This document shows, in pieces, positions 1 through 12,852 of a stretch of DNA of 64,000 bases. This DNA comes from Pisolithus tinctorius (lineage: Eukaryota > Basidiomycota > Agaricomycetes > Boletales > Pisolithaceae). The DNA lies in NCBI GenBank assembly GCA_024663395.1, contig JANFAH010000006.1:2976001-3040000 (forward strand), written 5' to 3'. Under the pieces are notes generated by a model that had not been told where the DNA came from, made no database searches, and saw only the letters and a program-made list of their open reading frames with translations. The first letter of the stretch is position 1; each line of letters opens with the position of its first letter. The translations under genes were made by a program, and so were the position numbers.

Positions 1-487
1 AACATACAGTCTGTCTATGTATTACGTTGTGATTTGCCATCAACATACGGTAGCACGAGGGTTTTTTGGTGCAGACCCAGGGAGGCCTCACATTGTACAC
101 AAGCTAAGTCGCAGACTCGGTCGCCAAGGAAGGGGGGGGAGGTCACGACTGCATACGCTTTCATCACCCCGATCACTGCCCATACCAAGCGTCGGGTCCG
201 CCAGTGCCTGGCAGACTGTGCGTTACGAGGTCTTGGTATTTTTTCTTCCTTCTTGTTCAGTCGCCTCCGATTGTGTGGATACGCGTAAGAGCGCTCAAAG
301 TAGTTGCTCAGATTCCAACCGACAGTATAGGAGCCACCAACTTAAGATCACGGTAAGAAATACTCACCTGATGCTAATATTCTTGTTATTTGCATTCACA
401 CCTGCCATTACGCTAATGCCTAGTTGTAGCAGCCACCGACATATTATGAGGGCTTGCGAGACACATGGACTAACACCCGAGTGTGCT
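1..487. other. 3' flank of the lipase array, no gene seen
   Basis: This stretch lies downstream of the stop codon of the first lipase gene. It has ordinary CpG content. Open frames on the plus strand are long but Ser/His/Arg-rich and without recognisable motifs, so I do not call a gene. Confidence 0.4.
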
Positions 488-1920
488 TTACGCAGCATCC
501 CACACGGGGTTATACGGACACCCTAGCATAACACCATTATAAGGACCCCAATGGTCTGCTAATGTCGTTTTCAGAACTTGATCATCCGCGCCGACAATAC
601 ATCGTCCACTAGGGTTGTCGTGTCCTGCGGAGTCCAAGTCATCGTCCTTGAACACCAGATGAGCTTTCGGAAACGTCATACCAGGACAAACAGCCCAATC
701 ATTATTTCCTTCGATATGTATCTCCCCGCTCGGGTGAGCGTAACCCATTGACATGAAGGGAACAACCGGAACAGGGTCATGCTGGTTGTTAATATGGGTA
801 AGGCGGGCGTGGGAGTCGATGTAGTTTGCGAATGCGGGGTTCCCCACCTAAAAATCCAGAGTGAGCCGTTTCCGGGCATGTCATGTCTCCAGCGAAGGAT
901 GGAATGAGGGAGCTTACACGGGGTAGACCATATGTGACAGTTTGAAAAGACGTCCGGTTGGGAAGCCATAATGGGAGGTAAATGGAATCGATCAGTGTGA
1001 TGGCGCCTCCTACAAATAACATATAGCATTGCTGTCTATCCGGAAGGGGAATGGCCTGACTAACCGAGTGAATGCCCGACCATCGTCACTGATGTGCAGC
1101 CATATTCCGACATGGCTCGTGTGACTGCATCGAGTACGTCCTTCGCTGTCCTGTGGAAAGAAGGTGAGGCGGGAGTTCCCCTTGTAACACGTGTGCAGCG
1201 ACACGCACACTGCCTGTTCATTTCTAAATCCACGGTGAACTAGTATATCGTCACCAATACCAGGGAAAAGGCTGTCGTCCAGGGGAACCAAAGAAAATTG
1301 TATATCTGTGATCACCGGGACCCTTCGGCGAAAGGAATGGAGTCAGTTTCCCACTGATTTCCCTACAATTGTTTCAACAAGAATATGTAACCTTAGTTTA
1401 CTTACACGTGCTCTATAACCGAACCCTGATGGGACACGATGACGGTGTCCAATGTGGGATCGTAACCAACGTACCCTGCCATTGAGGTGTAGGGTTGCCT
1501 GTCATCAAAAAAAAAACCCAAGGGCAGAGGAATGGGATGCCTTACAATACTGCACCCCTGCACCATCCCCACCCGATGCGACAGGTTTGAAGTTGGGGTT
1601 AGCGTCACAACTGGCTGTAAGATACAATCGGTCAGATGCAAGACAAATGCGTCAGATCCCCTTGCATAAACTCGCCACTACTGGCTATGCTTTGTACGTT
1701 TTCACGAGAGTGACACACCTCCACAATCCCAGGAAATAATCTTGTCCGGCGCACAATACGCAGCGCTTGTATACCATGTATAAGGAGCGAAAGTATTTAT
1801 TTGTGATGAAGTAAGGACCGTAATGTTCTGCTGATCCACAGGCGTTGGGGTCGGGGTCGGCGCAGCGCAAACCTCGACTAGTCCAAGCATGAGGGCAAGC
1901 CCCGCAACGAGGATCATCAT
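488..1920 (-). CDS. Secreted class 3 triacylglycerol lipase, tandem copy A
   Basis: An alpha/beta-hydrolase of the fungal lipase class 3 family, expected to hydrolyse extracellular glycerides or other esters. The start at 1920 opens a hydrophobic signal peptide (MMILVAGLALMLGLVEVCAA). A conserved segment YVGYDPTLDTVIVSHQG lies near 1410-1470. The nucleophile elbow GHSLG is near 1063-1078 and is cut by an intron just after the first Gly codon base, so splicing gives GHSLGGA. The probable catalytic Asp is in QHDPVP and the probable catalytic His in ADHWGPYNG close to the C-terminus. Several short GT-AG introns interrupt the frame; exon borders are approximate. It is the downstream member of three same-strand lipase genes and all triad motifs are present, so it is probably functional. 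Confidence 0.88.
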
Positions 1921-2094
1921 CAGAGAATGAGTGAAGACGTTGAAGAGGAAAAGAAAAGAAAAAAATTCATGTTATGGTTTCACGACATACATACTGAAAT
2001 CTTGACGGTCCGGGATTGTCGCTCGCGAACCGAATAAGCGAGCCTATGCAAGGCTTGGTGCTGCGCAGGCAGGCGCTAACTCTAACAAACGCTA

Positions 2095-2358
2095 GTGGCC
2101 ACCGAGGACGGAAGCTTATGTAAATCCTTTTGCGGAGGCACCGGTAACTGCGGTGACTGCCAAGTGACTGCATTTCTCACATCCCAGACCAAGTACAAGC
2201 AGCCCTGGATTCAGCTGACAGATCCTTTCGAAACTGCTTCCCTTCGAGGTCGCGGCTCGATGTATGTACCAAATCCCAAAGTACCACTCGAGCACTTACA
2301 TAACAGTACCACAAGTCCTATTATTATACGCTCGTATGCTAGCAATGTTGGACAATAA
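2095..2358 (+). other. Coding-like exon, Cys-rich, between lipase genes
   Basis: An open stretch of about 87 codons on the plus strand begins just after a possible splice acceptor (gctag at 2091-2095) and contains a cysteine cluster (CGGTGNCGDC) followed by ordinary-looking protein sequence. No ATG opens this frame and no neighbouring exon was found. It may be an exon of a small secreted protein or a relic. The rest of 1921-2519 shows nothing else and would have to hold the promoter of lipase A. Confidence 0.2.
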
Positions 2359-2519
2359 GTAGCCTGCCCGAAATATAACCGGATGCCAAAATGACTCATA
2401 AATAACAATGAGTTGACTCGATATCGCTTACCCTCTCTCACGGTCACGAACGTGCGAGTTCTCACTCTTTTGTCCTCCTACTGCCGTATACCCTCGCAAG
2501 GTAAAATGTGTACCCACGA

Positions 2520-3778
2520 CTAGCAGCCCATCTCGATTCCATTATAGGGACCAGTGTGGTCTGATTCATCACCCTGGAATATCGTCGGCACGTCGCCAAC
2601 GATGCACTGGGTACTTGGATTGTCTTGTCCAGGGCATGAAGCCCATTCCCCAGAGTCCTCGATATGGACCTCTCCGGCGGGATGGACATAGCCGAGGGAC
2701 ATGCCTGGCAAGATTGGGATCGGATCCTCCTTATTATTGATGTGGGTGAGGTGCAAATTGGCGTCTACATAGTTTGCAAAGGCTTGATTACCAACCTGTT
2801 TATGCGTCAGCTTGGAATGTCACGAAGTGAGTCTGGGAATGAGAATTGTACCCGAGGAAGACCATATGTAATGGTCTGGAAGCTCGTGCCTGAAGGGAGG
2901 TGAAGAGGGAGGTAGACCGAATCTAGGAGGGAGATTGCCGCCCCTGCCAGCGTGGGCAGAAAACGACGATGTCAGAAAACTGATTGCGCGGCAAGCAGTC
3001 CACAATAAATCACCAAGAGAATGGCCGACCAGGGTTACCTTCGTTGCCCCGTACTTGGACATTGTCGTCTGCACAGCCGTGAGAACCTGCGTTGCGGTCC
3101 TAGGTGATGATAGAGATATCATTAGTGTTGAGTAGAAGTGACAACTATGGCGGCGATGGAGAACTTACGATGCCTGTGCATTCATGAAACCATTGTGGAC
3201 TTCAATGTCTGAGGGGATCCCAGGGAACAACGATGAGTCGAGGTTCGTCAGGACGAGGTCGAGATCGGTAAGCAGGGGCAAACTTTCATTTCACATTCGG
3301 AAACGAACCGTCACGCCAAAAATGAAATACCATGAGTGCGAGAGAACATACATCTCGGCGACGTTGGTTCCTTGGTGCGCGACGATCACAGTGCTGAGCG
3401 AAGGATCGTATCCGACGTACCCTAATAGTGTATGGCCATGGATTCTCCCGCACGAGAAAAGGAAACGGGATACTCACAATACTGAACAGAGTCACCGTTA
3501 CCCCCAGAGGCAACAGGTATGAAATCGGGATTAGCCTCACAGTCGGCTGCAAGCCAAGACACGTGTTAGGTTGCAGCGTGTGTGGAAGATGGGTGAGCCA
3601 TACCACCACAGTCCCAGGTGAGTGTTTGAGCAGCAGTGCAGTACCCAGTGCTTGCGTAGTAAGTGTATGGAGTATAGGAATCAATCTGGGATGTGGTGAG
3701 ACCAGTGATGGTCTGGCGCGTGGTGAGGGCATGAGCGAATGTGGCCAAAAGGAGAGCAACAACAATGAAACACGACAT
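2520..3778 (-). CDS. Secreted class 3 triacylglycerol lipase, tandem copy B
   Basis: Second paralogue of the array. The start at 3778 gives a signal peptide (MSCFIVVALLLATFAHA) followed by the family's N-terminal block with ITGLTTSQIDSYTPYTYYA. The nucleophile motif in VTLVGHSLG lies near 3007-3035 on the minus strand, again at an exon end. The probable catalytic Asp is in NNKEDPIPILPG and the His in SDHTGPYNGI; the intervening segment GYVHPAGEVHIEDSGEW and the Cys-containing CPGQDNPSTQCIVGD are shared with copies A and C. Introns are short and of GT-AG type. It is intact as far as can be read and is most similar to copy C. Confidence 0.9.
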
Positions 3779-4929
3779 CGTACGGCTTGCTAGCTGTCCC
3801 GTAGATGTTCGGTGTGGTTTGTGCCCCAGGAGCGCTAGTTGAGAGCCCCCATTCCTTCCTTGTCAGGGTCTTTATGGGCGTTGGCCTCGAGTTACCCACA
3901 ATCAGCCGAGGGGACACGTGCATTGCGCATTGTTAGGCCGCGGCACATGGTGCCCTGATAACAGGGAAGAGAAAAAAAGGAAGAGGTGCGGGAAAAGGAC
4001 CCTATGTCAGGTTTCGTGCACTTAAGGATCGATCAAGAAGTCGGCAGCATATTTTAAACGCAAGAAATCTAATAGATCAATCCAATCATATCAGTGGGAT
4101 TTATCCGAACTTTCCCCCGACCACTACTGACCTATTGTCATAGAGCCCTGTTGAATACATAGTTGCAAAGCAGCTTGTAGCCTAAATTCTTCTATTGTCA
4201 TTGACTTCCTCTTCCGCCGCTGATTGGGGGTGGTCAAACCGCCACTGGGATGGAGTGACGACATAAGACGCACCGGGAGGCCCAACGTTCTGCCGGATCA
4301 TTAACCCGTCATCAGCCAACCCACGGCAACATACGAACAAGCCGTACGGCACCACAGAGGTCACGAAGATGGCAACGTCTATCGTGGTCCACATGGTAAA
4401 AAAGTAACGGATCTCGGCCAATGCCACTTCTTTGATCCCAACGCAGCACCGGAGAGCGACAATTTCGGTCATTTTTGATGTTGGACATGCATTGACATCT
4501 CATGGATCCTGGTGGACTCGGGGCCCCGGAACCTAACCTGGGTGCGTGGCAGACATTCCTCAGAAGCGTGAGCATAGGAATCTGCGTAGGCATGCTAAAC
4601 AGTCCCGATTCATGCAAGCTGACTTGGACGAATCTTGTTCATGCTGCATGCCCACATCAGAAATCTTCACATCCATGGGAACGGGATATTTATATTATGT
4701 AATTGATTGGGATCGGATCGGCATATTGTGCATTCGAAAAGGACCGCCGATCCGTCGTACGGCGGTGCAAGTCAGCCTCCGCAGAGATGATGGCCACACA
4801 AATACAAGTGTAAACACTTATCATCACTTCTCATGACTATTGGCGTTCGGGATCCCCGAAGTAGATTTATGTGCTAGTTATTATACCCCAGTTGACACGT
4901 CAAACCCATCCGTGCTCTTTCCCCTATAG
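3779..4929. other. Intergenic region between lipases B and C
   Basis: About 1.15 kb separate lipase B from the end of lipase C. The segment just above 3778 should hold the lipase B promoter, but I see no clear TATA box. The only coding-like piece is the minus-strand exon listed at 4182-4472. Confidence 0.4.
4182..4472 (-). CDS. Possible exon of a membrane protein, unrecognised
   Basis: A minus-strand frame of about 96 codons carries one convincing membrane helix (TTIDVAIFVTSVVPYGLFV) followed by a soluble, acidic tail rich in Pro, Gln and Glu. Upstream in the same strand (to about 4617) another frame is also protein-like, but I could not join the two by a clean intron. It could be the last exon of a small membrane protein placed between two lipase genes, or a relic of one. 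No family was recognised. Confidence 0.3.
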   Translation of the reverse strand: MTEIVALRCCVGIKEVALAEIRYFFTMWTTIDVAIFVTSVVPYGLFVCCRGLADDGLMIRQNVGPPGASYVVTPSQWRFDHPQSAAEEEVNDNRRI

Positions 4930-6186
4930 TTAGGAAGAACACCAGATAGTAACCCCGTTATACGGTCCATCGTGATCCGCTTCATTCCATTGAAAGACAG
5001 TCGGGACATCTCCAACGATACACTCCGTACTTGGATTATCTTGTCCGGGACACGTCATCCACGCGCCAGAGTCGTCGATGTGTACTTCCCCTGAGGGATG
5101 GACATACCCGAGGAACATGGGCGGCAGCGTCGGGATGGGGTCTTCTTCGTTGTTGATATGGGTAAGGTACAGATGGGTGTCGACGTAGTCGGCGAAGGCT
5201 TGGTTCCCTACCTGGTCGTTCGCGAAAGAAGTTAGAGTGAGAGAGTGCGTACCAGGAAAGGGAATCAGTGGCTTACTCGAGGAAGTCCGTAGACAATGGT
5301 TTGGAAAGTCGTTCCCGAAGGGAGATGCAATGGCAGGTAAACCGAGTCTATAAGCGAAATAGCCGCGCCTTCAGAGACAAGAGAACATCAAGGTCCTACA
5401 CTATTCTCTCTGGTTGCTACATACCAAGGGAATGGCCAACTACCGTCACCGAAGAAGATCCATACTTTGACAAGGCAGCTTGGACAGCTGCCAGCACGTC
5501 CGCGAAGGCTCTAGGCACAATTCGAATCACTGCTTGAGGATGCCGATCTGACGAGAGTGGTGACAGTCTTACCTCGCTTGTGCACTATTGAAGCCACTGT
5601 GGACCATGATGGACGGATCCAGTCCCGGGAACCTTTCTGGATCTAGCGCAAGCGGCACAAGTATAATGTCAAGGTCAGTGAGAATAGGTAATCTATAATG
5701 TCATCACCGGCACCGTCAACTCCAAAGCTCAGCTGTCAGAAGGAGATGGAGGCTTACAAGTTGGAGGTATTGGTTCCCTGATGTGCAACGATCACAGTGT
5801 CGAGTGTAGGATCATATCCAACGTACCCTAGAGTGGAACGGCTTCACGTAAGCCACAACATGCGGGGCAAGTCATTTACTCACAGTACTGAACGGCATCT
5901 CCGTCTCCGCCAGATGCGATTGGGTGAAAGTTAGGGTTTGCTTGACAATTGGCTGTGAACCAAAACGTACGTTAGCTGAGCCTCATCGGTCTGCAAGGGT
6001 CACTTTCGGGGACGCACCACCGCAATTCCAAGCAAGGACCTTAGCCGGGTCGCAGAAGGCAGCACTGGCATAGTAAGTGTACGGCGTGAAGTAATCGATT
6101 TGAGAGGTTGTCAGGGGGGTGATGCCTTGGCCTGCCGAGGGCAGAGCCAGCGTGCTGAAGAGGGCCACGGTGAAGACAAGGAACAT
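4930..6186 (-). CDS. Secreted class 3 triacylglycerol lipase, tandem copy C
   Basis: Third lipase of the array. The ATG at 6186 begins a signal peptide (MFLVFTVALFSTLALPSAG) and the next residues (ITPLTTSQIDYFTPYTYYA) match copy B almost residue for residue. The nucleophile motif VTVVGHSLG lies near 5424-5445 and is cut by an intron after Leu-Gly, as in copies A and B. The C-terminal exon has the probable catalytic His in ADHDGPYNGV and the shared CPGQDNPSTECIVGDVPT block. The conserved intron at the active-site elbow shows that the three genes arose by tandem duplication. No lesion was found. Confidence 0.9.
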
Positions 6187-6479
6187 GACTGGTACGAACG
6201 CAGAGCCAAAGTACTCATCTTATAATATAGTGGAGACGGGCGTCTGCTTGGACAGCTATTGGCATCCGTATCAGAGTACACGTCCTGAGGAGAATGGATC
6301 TACGTGCCTCGGGTAACAGTAGATATACTCCCAAGAGACATGTCTAATCTATCTCGTCGCGGGACCCCTGAATGGTAGATAATAAAGGAAGTCAGCGAGT
6401 TAAATTTTTGGCGTATCATCCCATAAAGCCAACGACCTCTCCTAACCCCCCCTTTCTTGTCAGCATTCACGGGTCCGTT

Positions 6480-7260
6480 GTAGGTTGACCGGAGCACAAC
6501 GGTGCAAGGCAGCCCGGCGAGTACGCTCCACCTGCTAACCTTGGGGTTTCGAACGAGTACTGGAGCTTACCTGCTAGCCAAACAAGTAAGGGTTGGGCGC
6601 CGAATGAGGGCGAGTCGCACCATATCTGGTCACATGGAAGACGAAGTAGAAATTGGTTTACCGGTCGAAGCAGAGCTCGGGGCAACACATTCAACGTTTT
6701 GTACAAATCAACCAAGTTGCAGTGGAATTGAGAGCTTCTATGATGGCTGGGTTACGCTGGTGGACTCCATCTCCAGACCTCAAGATGACCATACATAGGG
6801 TAACACGGTCCGCGTAGAGCTGCAATCCTCAAGCTTCGAGTTCAGAGCAATCACTTACCATCTACGACTTCGCCCCTCAAGGTGAACTTGTAAGGAACCA
6901 TTGTTTCCTTTGCATCGTGTTCCAAGCGGAGTGCCAGATGATGTGGAATGGCCAGGAACGCGTTTGTAGGACCATGATTCGGCATGGATAAAGTAATGTT
7001 AGCGCCGTTCGAAACGGCCAGGCAAGGCATAGGGCCCTGAGTCGTGTTCTTACTTCCTCTGAACTTGAGGAGACGTAGTGTTAATCCCCTTAATTACCCA
7101 GTCGTCACGGTCGTAATTGCGTGACATCCATACTGACAACTTGCTGAGATTGAGTTGCATGGAGGGTGGGACGACATCCGCGATCGAACTCCACGACCGA
7201 TACCACATTTCGGTAGTGCCCAATGTCTGACGCGCTAAGAGATATGCTGTGCTCGCGTGG
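6480..7260 (-). CDS. Unrecognised multi-exon gene or relic, divergent from VPS10
   Basis: Two minus-strand exons look real. One (about 7260-7055) ends near NTTSPQVQR with a donor site gtaaga; the next (about 7031-6860) starts after an acceptor cag, is in frame, reads ITLSMPNHGPTNAFLAIPHH and ends at GEVVDG before a donor gtaagt. A possible further exon lies between 6800 and 6560. The mixture of Ser/Asn/Thr with short beta-like stretches recalls fungal LEA-like or DUF3712-type proteins, but this is only an impression. The start was not found; it would have to lie close to the VPS10 start, which implies a divergent promoter near 7260-7367. Confidence 0.35.
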
Positions 7261-7367
7261 TGACGTACAGAGTCCAGACGAGGCTGTGGCTGTGTCACTA
7301 CTGCGACTGTGGTAACTGCGGGCAAGGGTCTCCCCATACGCGTACCCGACTGTGCAGTGCGTCGATA

Positions 7368-10300
7368 ATGGCCCCAGCTCACAGGACAGCTGCTTTTCTA
7401 TGGGCGGCCCTCAGCTTGCTGCTCTACATGGGGTTCGCACTGGCCCAGGACCCACAGATGAGCATATCTTACTTTGACAATTTACCCGGCAGACTTTTCT
7501 TCTTCGAGGACACGCCAGTGAGTGTCCCGGTTGCATTGGTATATGTTCGTCTTCCCCTCACACAATCTGTTTAGACAGCGGTTTACTATGACGCTGTCGA
7601 CGGCGACGTTTACATCACCCAAGACGAGGGCAAGACCTGGGATAGGGCGTCTGGCATTCCGAGAGGCGAGGCACTCATGGTCATGGCACACCCTTTCGAT
7701 ACGCGCTACGTCTGTGTCCATCTCCCGTTCGCTGCGCTCACTCACGCTAATTCCAGGCATTTGTACTGACAGAGGGCACGACTCACTACCGCACAGAAGA
7801 CCGCGGTAAGACGTGGCGTTCGTTCTCCGTCCCTTCAGCCCCTGCCTTTACACCTCTCCCTCTGTCCTTCCATTCGGACCCTACCAAATGGGGGTATATC
7901 CTCTACCAGGGTACCGAATGCACCCTGTCAGGATGGGGAAGATCATGCACGGACGTCGTACGTCATACGACCATGTGTTCTCATGCTACAGCCTAACATC
8001 TCTTCCAACTCATAGACATATTATACCACCGACGGATTCTCATCTGAGGCAAAAGAACTCCTTTCAGACACAACGCGCTGCCAATTTGCGCATAGCAGCA
8101 AAGACTTCAAACATGACGCCCACCCCGACCTTATCTACTGTGTCGGCTTCGACTCCAGTTCCACAGGCGATTCCCACTCCATCTCCTCAAGCCGCCTCTA
8201 CTCCAGCACTGATTTCTTCCGCACTACCACTCTCGAAACCCTCGGCATGGGTCGTGGCGCAAAGGGTGTCGTCGCACTCGCCATAGTCTCCAAATTTGCC
8301 GTCGTGGCCCTCAAAGACCTCTCCCCAAGTGCAGATGGTGCAATGATGCTCTACGTCACGGTGGACACCAAGGAATGGGCCAAAGCACAGTTCCCGCACG
8401 CGTCACAAGCACGACTACGTGAGAACGCGTACACGATTGTTGAATCGACCGTACACTCTCTCGCCGTCGATGTCTTAAGCCAGGACCAAGGCGCCCTCGG
8501 CACTCTATTTGTCAGCAACTCAAACGGAACCTACTTTGTCGAGTCGTTGCGCGATACGAATAGGAACTCGGCTGGGTATGTCGATTATGAAAACGTGTAT
8601 GGCATTGACGGCGTCGGGATTGCGAATGTCGTGAGTAATCCATTGGATGTGGAAAGGAAGGGTCAGCCCAAGAAACTGAGGTCCATGATCACCCTTAACG
8701 ACGGTACCACTATCTCTCCTTCATCTAACGCGTGTACTCAACCCTGACCCAGGGAGCTCATGGGCACCCCTACGTGCCCCGTCTCGTGACGTCGATGGAA
8801 ATGGTATATCCTGCAACCCTGACGACGAAGAGTCCTGCTCGCTTCACTTCTACTCCGTAACTAACCCACACAACTTCGGTCGGGTGTTCTCCTCGTCGGC
8901 ACCTGGTTTCGCCATCGGGATAGGTTCAATTGGGAAACAACTCGCCCCATACGAGGAATGCGATACTTTTCTGAGCACTGATGCAGGTCTGTCGTGGCAA
9001 ATGATCCAACGCAATGCGCATATATACGAATTCGGAGATTCTGGGAGCATCATTGTACTTGTGAACGACGAGGGCCCAACAGACACGGTGCTATACTCCT
9101 TGGATTTTGGTAGAAGTTGGTGCGTGACACCTCTCATATCACCTTCACCTTATTGCATTTCGCTGCACCGTAGTGTACGTTCTGACTCTTCAACAGGAAA
9201 TCTTACAACCTCGGCATGTCCGTCCGCGCCAGAGGTCTTACCGGCGTCTCAGACGCTACTTCTCAAAAGTTTATGCTCCTCGTACAGATCGCACGAGAAG
9301 ACCAGAAAGCGGGACAAGGTCGGTATGCGATCATCCACCTCGACTTTGCAGGAATTCGGTCGCGCAAATGCGGGGACAACGACTTTGAGCAGTGGTATGC
9401 ACGTGCGAAGCCAGAGACAGAGTGCCTATTGGGCGTCAAGGTGTGTTGTTTCCAACCAGTTGCTTTGCGACGCCTTGGCTGACCAAAGAGGGATGGACTG
9501 AAGCAATGGTATAAGCGGCGCAAAGCCGATGCAGACTGTTATGTCGGTGATAAGTTCATCGATCCTGTCGTACACGACGAACCATGTCCCTGCGAGGATC
9601 ACGACTACGAGTGGTTAGTACATGCGCTTCTTGGGCATTCTTGGCCATCACTCACTGGTACTCCCTCTATCCCAGCGACTACAACTACATCCGAAGTGGC
9701 GACCAATGCATTCCGTCAGGACTGGAACGTATTCCGAGTAACATGTGCACCTCAGGTCGGCCGGAGGAGACCTACATGGGTTCGTCGGGGTATCGCTTGA
9801 TCGCGGGGGATAAATGTGACAAGGGCCGTGGGTTGCGCAAGGACGAGCCCGTGTCGAAGTCGTGTTCGCAAGGTGAGTTCCTGGTTATGTACGTGTCGCT
9901 GATTTGGGAGGTCACCTGACGTCCTCTCTTTTCGTCTTGTAAAGCCCAACCTGCAGAAGGGGAGGTTACGAGCCAGATCGTGAGTAGCGCATGCATTTTT
10001 CTTGCCGTACCCTGGTATAGATGACTTGTCGTACCCAGCATGAATTCTCCGCTGATATCATTCAGTACGAGTTCTTTAAGGATTCCAGCGTAAGTTTCCT
10101 GTTCATTTTAATCGGATACCTGACGTGTGCGTACCCCCACAGACAATTTTGGTTCGCCTGTCCGACCACACAATTTGGCAATCCAGTAATGAAGGCCTCA
10201 CCTGGGAACAAAAATACCCTGGCGAACGTTTCCTTGCCTTCTACATGAACTCACACACATCCGATCGCGCCTACCTCATCACCGATACCTCCAAATACTA

Positions 10301-12852
10301 CTACACATCCAGCAGTGGACGATTCTGGCACGAAGCCAACGCTCCATCCCGACCGAACACATTCCGCGCGAGTGTGTTGAGTTTCCAGCCACGATCGGAC
10401 TATTTGATTTGGGTTGGAGATGTCGGATGTGACGGTTCTGGTGAACGGTGTCGTGCGGAAGCTCAGTACACAAGAGATCACGGACGGACTTGGCATTTCA
10501 TCGATGACTACGTCGTCAACTGTGCATGGGCGCGCGACGACGAACTGAAGATCGATATGACGCAGATTCTATGCGAGTCATATCTCCACAAAGAAGGTTC
10601 TCAGCGCATGTTTGGAAGGAATAACCCACTACAACTTATCTCTGGTCGCGATTACTATGGGAAGCAGACCAAGCTATTTGATCACGTCGTTGGGTTTACG
10701 AAGTTCTCTGAATTTTTGATCGTTGCGGAGGTGCGTCGTTTTGTGATGTATTATGAGCCTGTGGGATTGACTTTGGCGCGTAGTACGTTCCCCAGAGGAA
10801 TGCATTGGATCTCCAGGTGTCCCTAGACGGTCGGACGTTCGCAGAGGGACAATTCCCACCTGGGATGCACCCCAACACCCACGTATGTTCCTTTGCGTTC
10901 GCCGTACTGCTATCCATCTTATTTGGCCCTCCTCGAAACAGGCATATACCGTCCTCGAATCCAGCACAGACGCCATCTTCTTACACATGACCATGAGTGA
11001 ACATCCGGCTCCGTACTGGGGCAACATCCTCAAATCCAATTCTAACGGAACCTACTTCGGCCTGTCGGTCGAGAACGTGAATCGCGATCAACATGGGTTC
11101 GTCGATTTCGAGAAGTTCGCTGGATTAGACGGGATCGCGCTCGCAAATGTCGTTGCGAACCCTGCAGAGGCGACCCTAACGGGATTGAAAGCTTTGCAGA
11201 CAAGGATCACGCACAATGATGGTGAGTGTCATTTCGTGCGTGGTTCTTTTGGTGGTGGATTTACATAAAACGCATGGTAGGTGGGACTTGGAAACCGTTA
11301 ACGCCGCCGCAATCGGATTCGCTCGGACAGCCATACTCTTGCTCGACGACAGTGAGTTCAATCCCGTAGATCCTCCTAGCATCTTTTCGAGTGACGAGTA
11401 CACATTTTTCAGAAGTGTGCTCTCCACGTGCATGGGTACACCGAACGTACCGATGCCCGTGCGACGTACAGCAGTCCCGCGGTAGTAGGGGTCGTCATGG
11501 CGGTCGGAAACGTCGGCGAAACGCTTGCTCCCTACACCGAGAGTGACACTTTCCTCTCTCGAGATGGCGGGTTCACCTGGCAAGAAGTGCATAAAGACGC
11601 GCACCTTTGGGAGTTCGGAGATTCTGGCTCGGTGATTTTACTTGTGAACGACGAAGAGCCAACAGATCATGTCTTGTTCACTACAGACGAAGGGTTGACA
11701 TGGAGAGAGTATCAGTTTAGTAAGGACAAGTTGAGGATCAGGGCAATCGTGACGGTGCAGGAAGATACAAGTCGCAAGTTTATGCTGATCGGGTATAGAC
11801 CGCAGTCCTCGGTATCGTCGGTGATCGTACATATCGATTTTACATCGCTCACCCATCGGCAATGTGGGTATTCGAGATTTCGGTGGGAAGTCACCGTTGA
11901 CTAACAAACTTTCCCTCCTTTTATTCGCTAGGTGAACTGAAGGAGGACAATCCGGGCCACGATGACTTTGAGCTGTGGAGCCCGAGCGAGGAGAGACAAG
12001 AAGTCTGCTTGTTTGGCCGTCAGGTACGTTCTTACCTTGTCGTTTTTCGTTGCTGGAACTCTAATCGGCGGCAACGTATAGACGCTTTACCACCGCCGTA
12101 AGCGTGACGCAAATTGCGTCGTGGGCAAGATCTCCAAAGTCGAAGAGAAGATCGTACGCAACTGCGCATGTACGGAAGAAGACTTCGAATGGTACGTTGA
12201 GCCTTCTGCAAACGATTGCCTCTTCTTGTTCCCTCACCTCCTTTTTCTAGTGAGTTCAACTACGCCAAAAACGACGAAGGCAAATGCGTCCTTATCTCTG
12301 GGATGACACCTCTCGAATCGGACAACTCATGTCGCGGCAATGACGAGTACTGGTACGAACGGACTGCGTACCGCAAAGTCCCGTATTCCAGCTGTGAAGG
12401 TGGATATAGGCCCGATCGAGGCTCAAGCCATCGTTGTCCGGGGTTGAGAGGCCATAGTACATTCTTCTGGCTTACGATTCTGATGTTCCCGATTGCGGTG
12501 ACGGCATTGGTCGTGTGGTGGTGGTATAAGAAGAGTGGACTTGCCAGAGGGTGCGTGTTGTCACGTTTTTCCGCGGTGATGACTAAACTTTTGCTCGCGC
12601 AGAACGATTCGACTTCCAAGTTCCACCTCCGATCATCAGCCTCTCGGCTCCCTTGGCACTGGCTCAGGCAACGCCCTTGACACGCTCGCGTCCGTACCTT
12701 GGTTCCTGCTCGGATTGGCAGGTATCGCATACGCTTATGTTTCTTCGAGCATCGACAGCCTCGTCGGTGGGCTCAGATCAAGAAGAGGGTATAGAGATGT
12801 ACCTGTCGATGAGGATGCGCAGATATTGAGGTTTGAAGACGAGGAAGAGTGA
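7368..12852 (+). CDS. VPS10: Vacuolar protein sorting receptor Vps10 (sortilin family)
   Basis: Type I membrane receptor that binds carboxypeptidase Y-like cargo in the late Golgi and carries it to the endosome/vacuole. The ATG at 7368 gives a signal peptide ending near FALAQD. Two Vps10 beta-propeller domains follow in tandem (roughly 7450-9900 and 9950-12250), each with Asp-box turns such as [32 protein letters not shown] and SRDGGFTW, and each with a Cys-rich 10CC module (for example [10 protein letters not shown] and [10 protein letters not shown]). A membrane helix ([20 protein letters not shown]) lies near 12468-12530, followed by a second hydrophobic stretch and a cytosolic tail ending in acidic residues. 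At least ten short introns are needed; each join I checked keeps frame. Two propellers is the usual fungal layout and no lesion was seen. Confidence 0.93.

Noticed and set aside
9172..9520. Extra open frames overlapping VPS10 at 9.2-9.5 kb
   Set aside because: Only the frame that joins the Asp-box and 10CC motifs through consensus introns is supported; the others are shadows.
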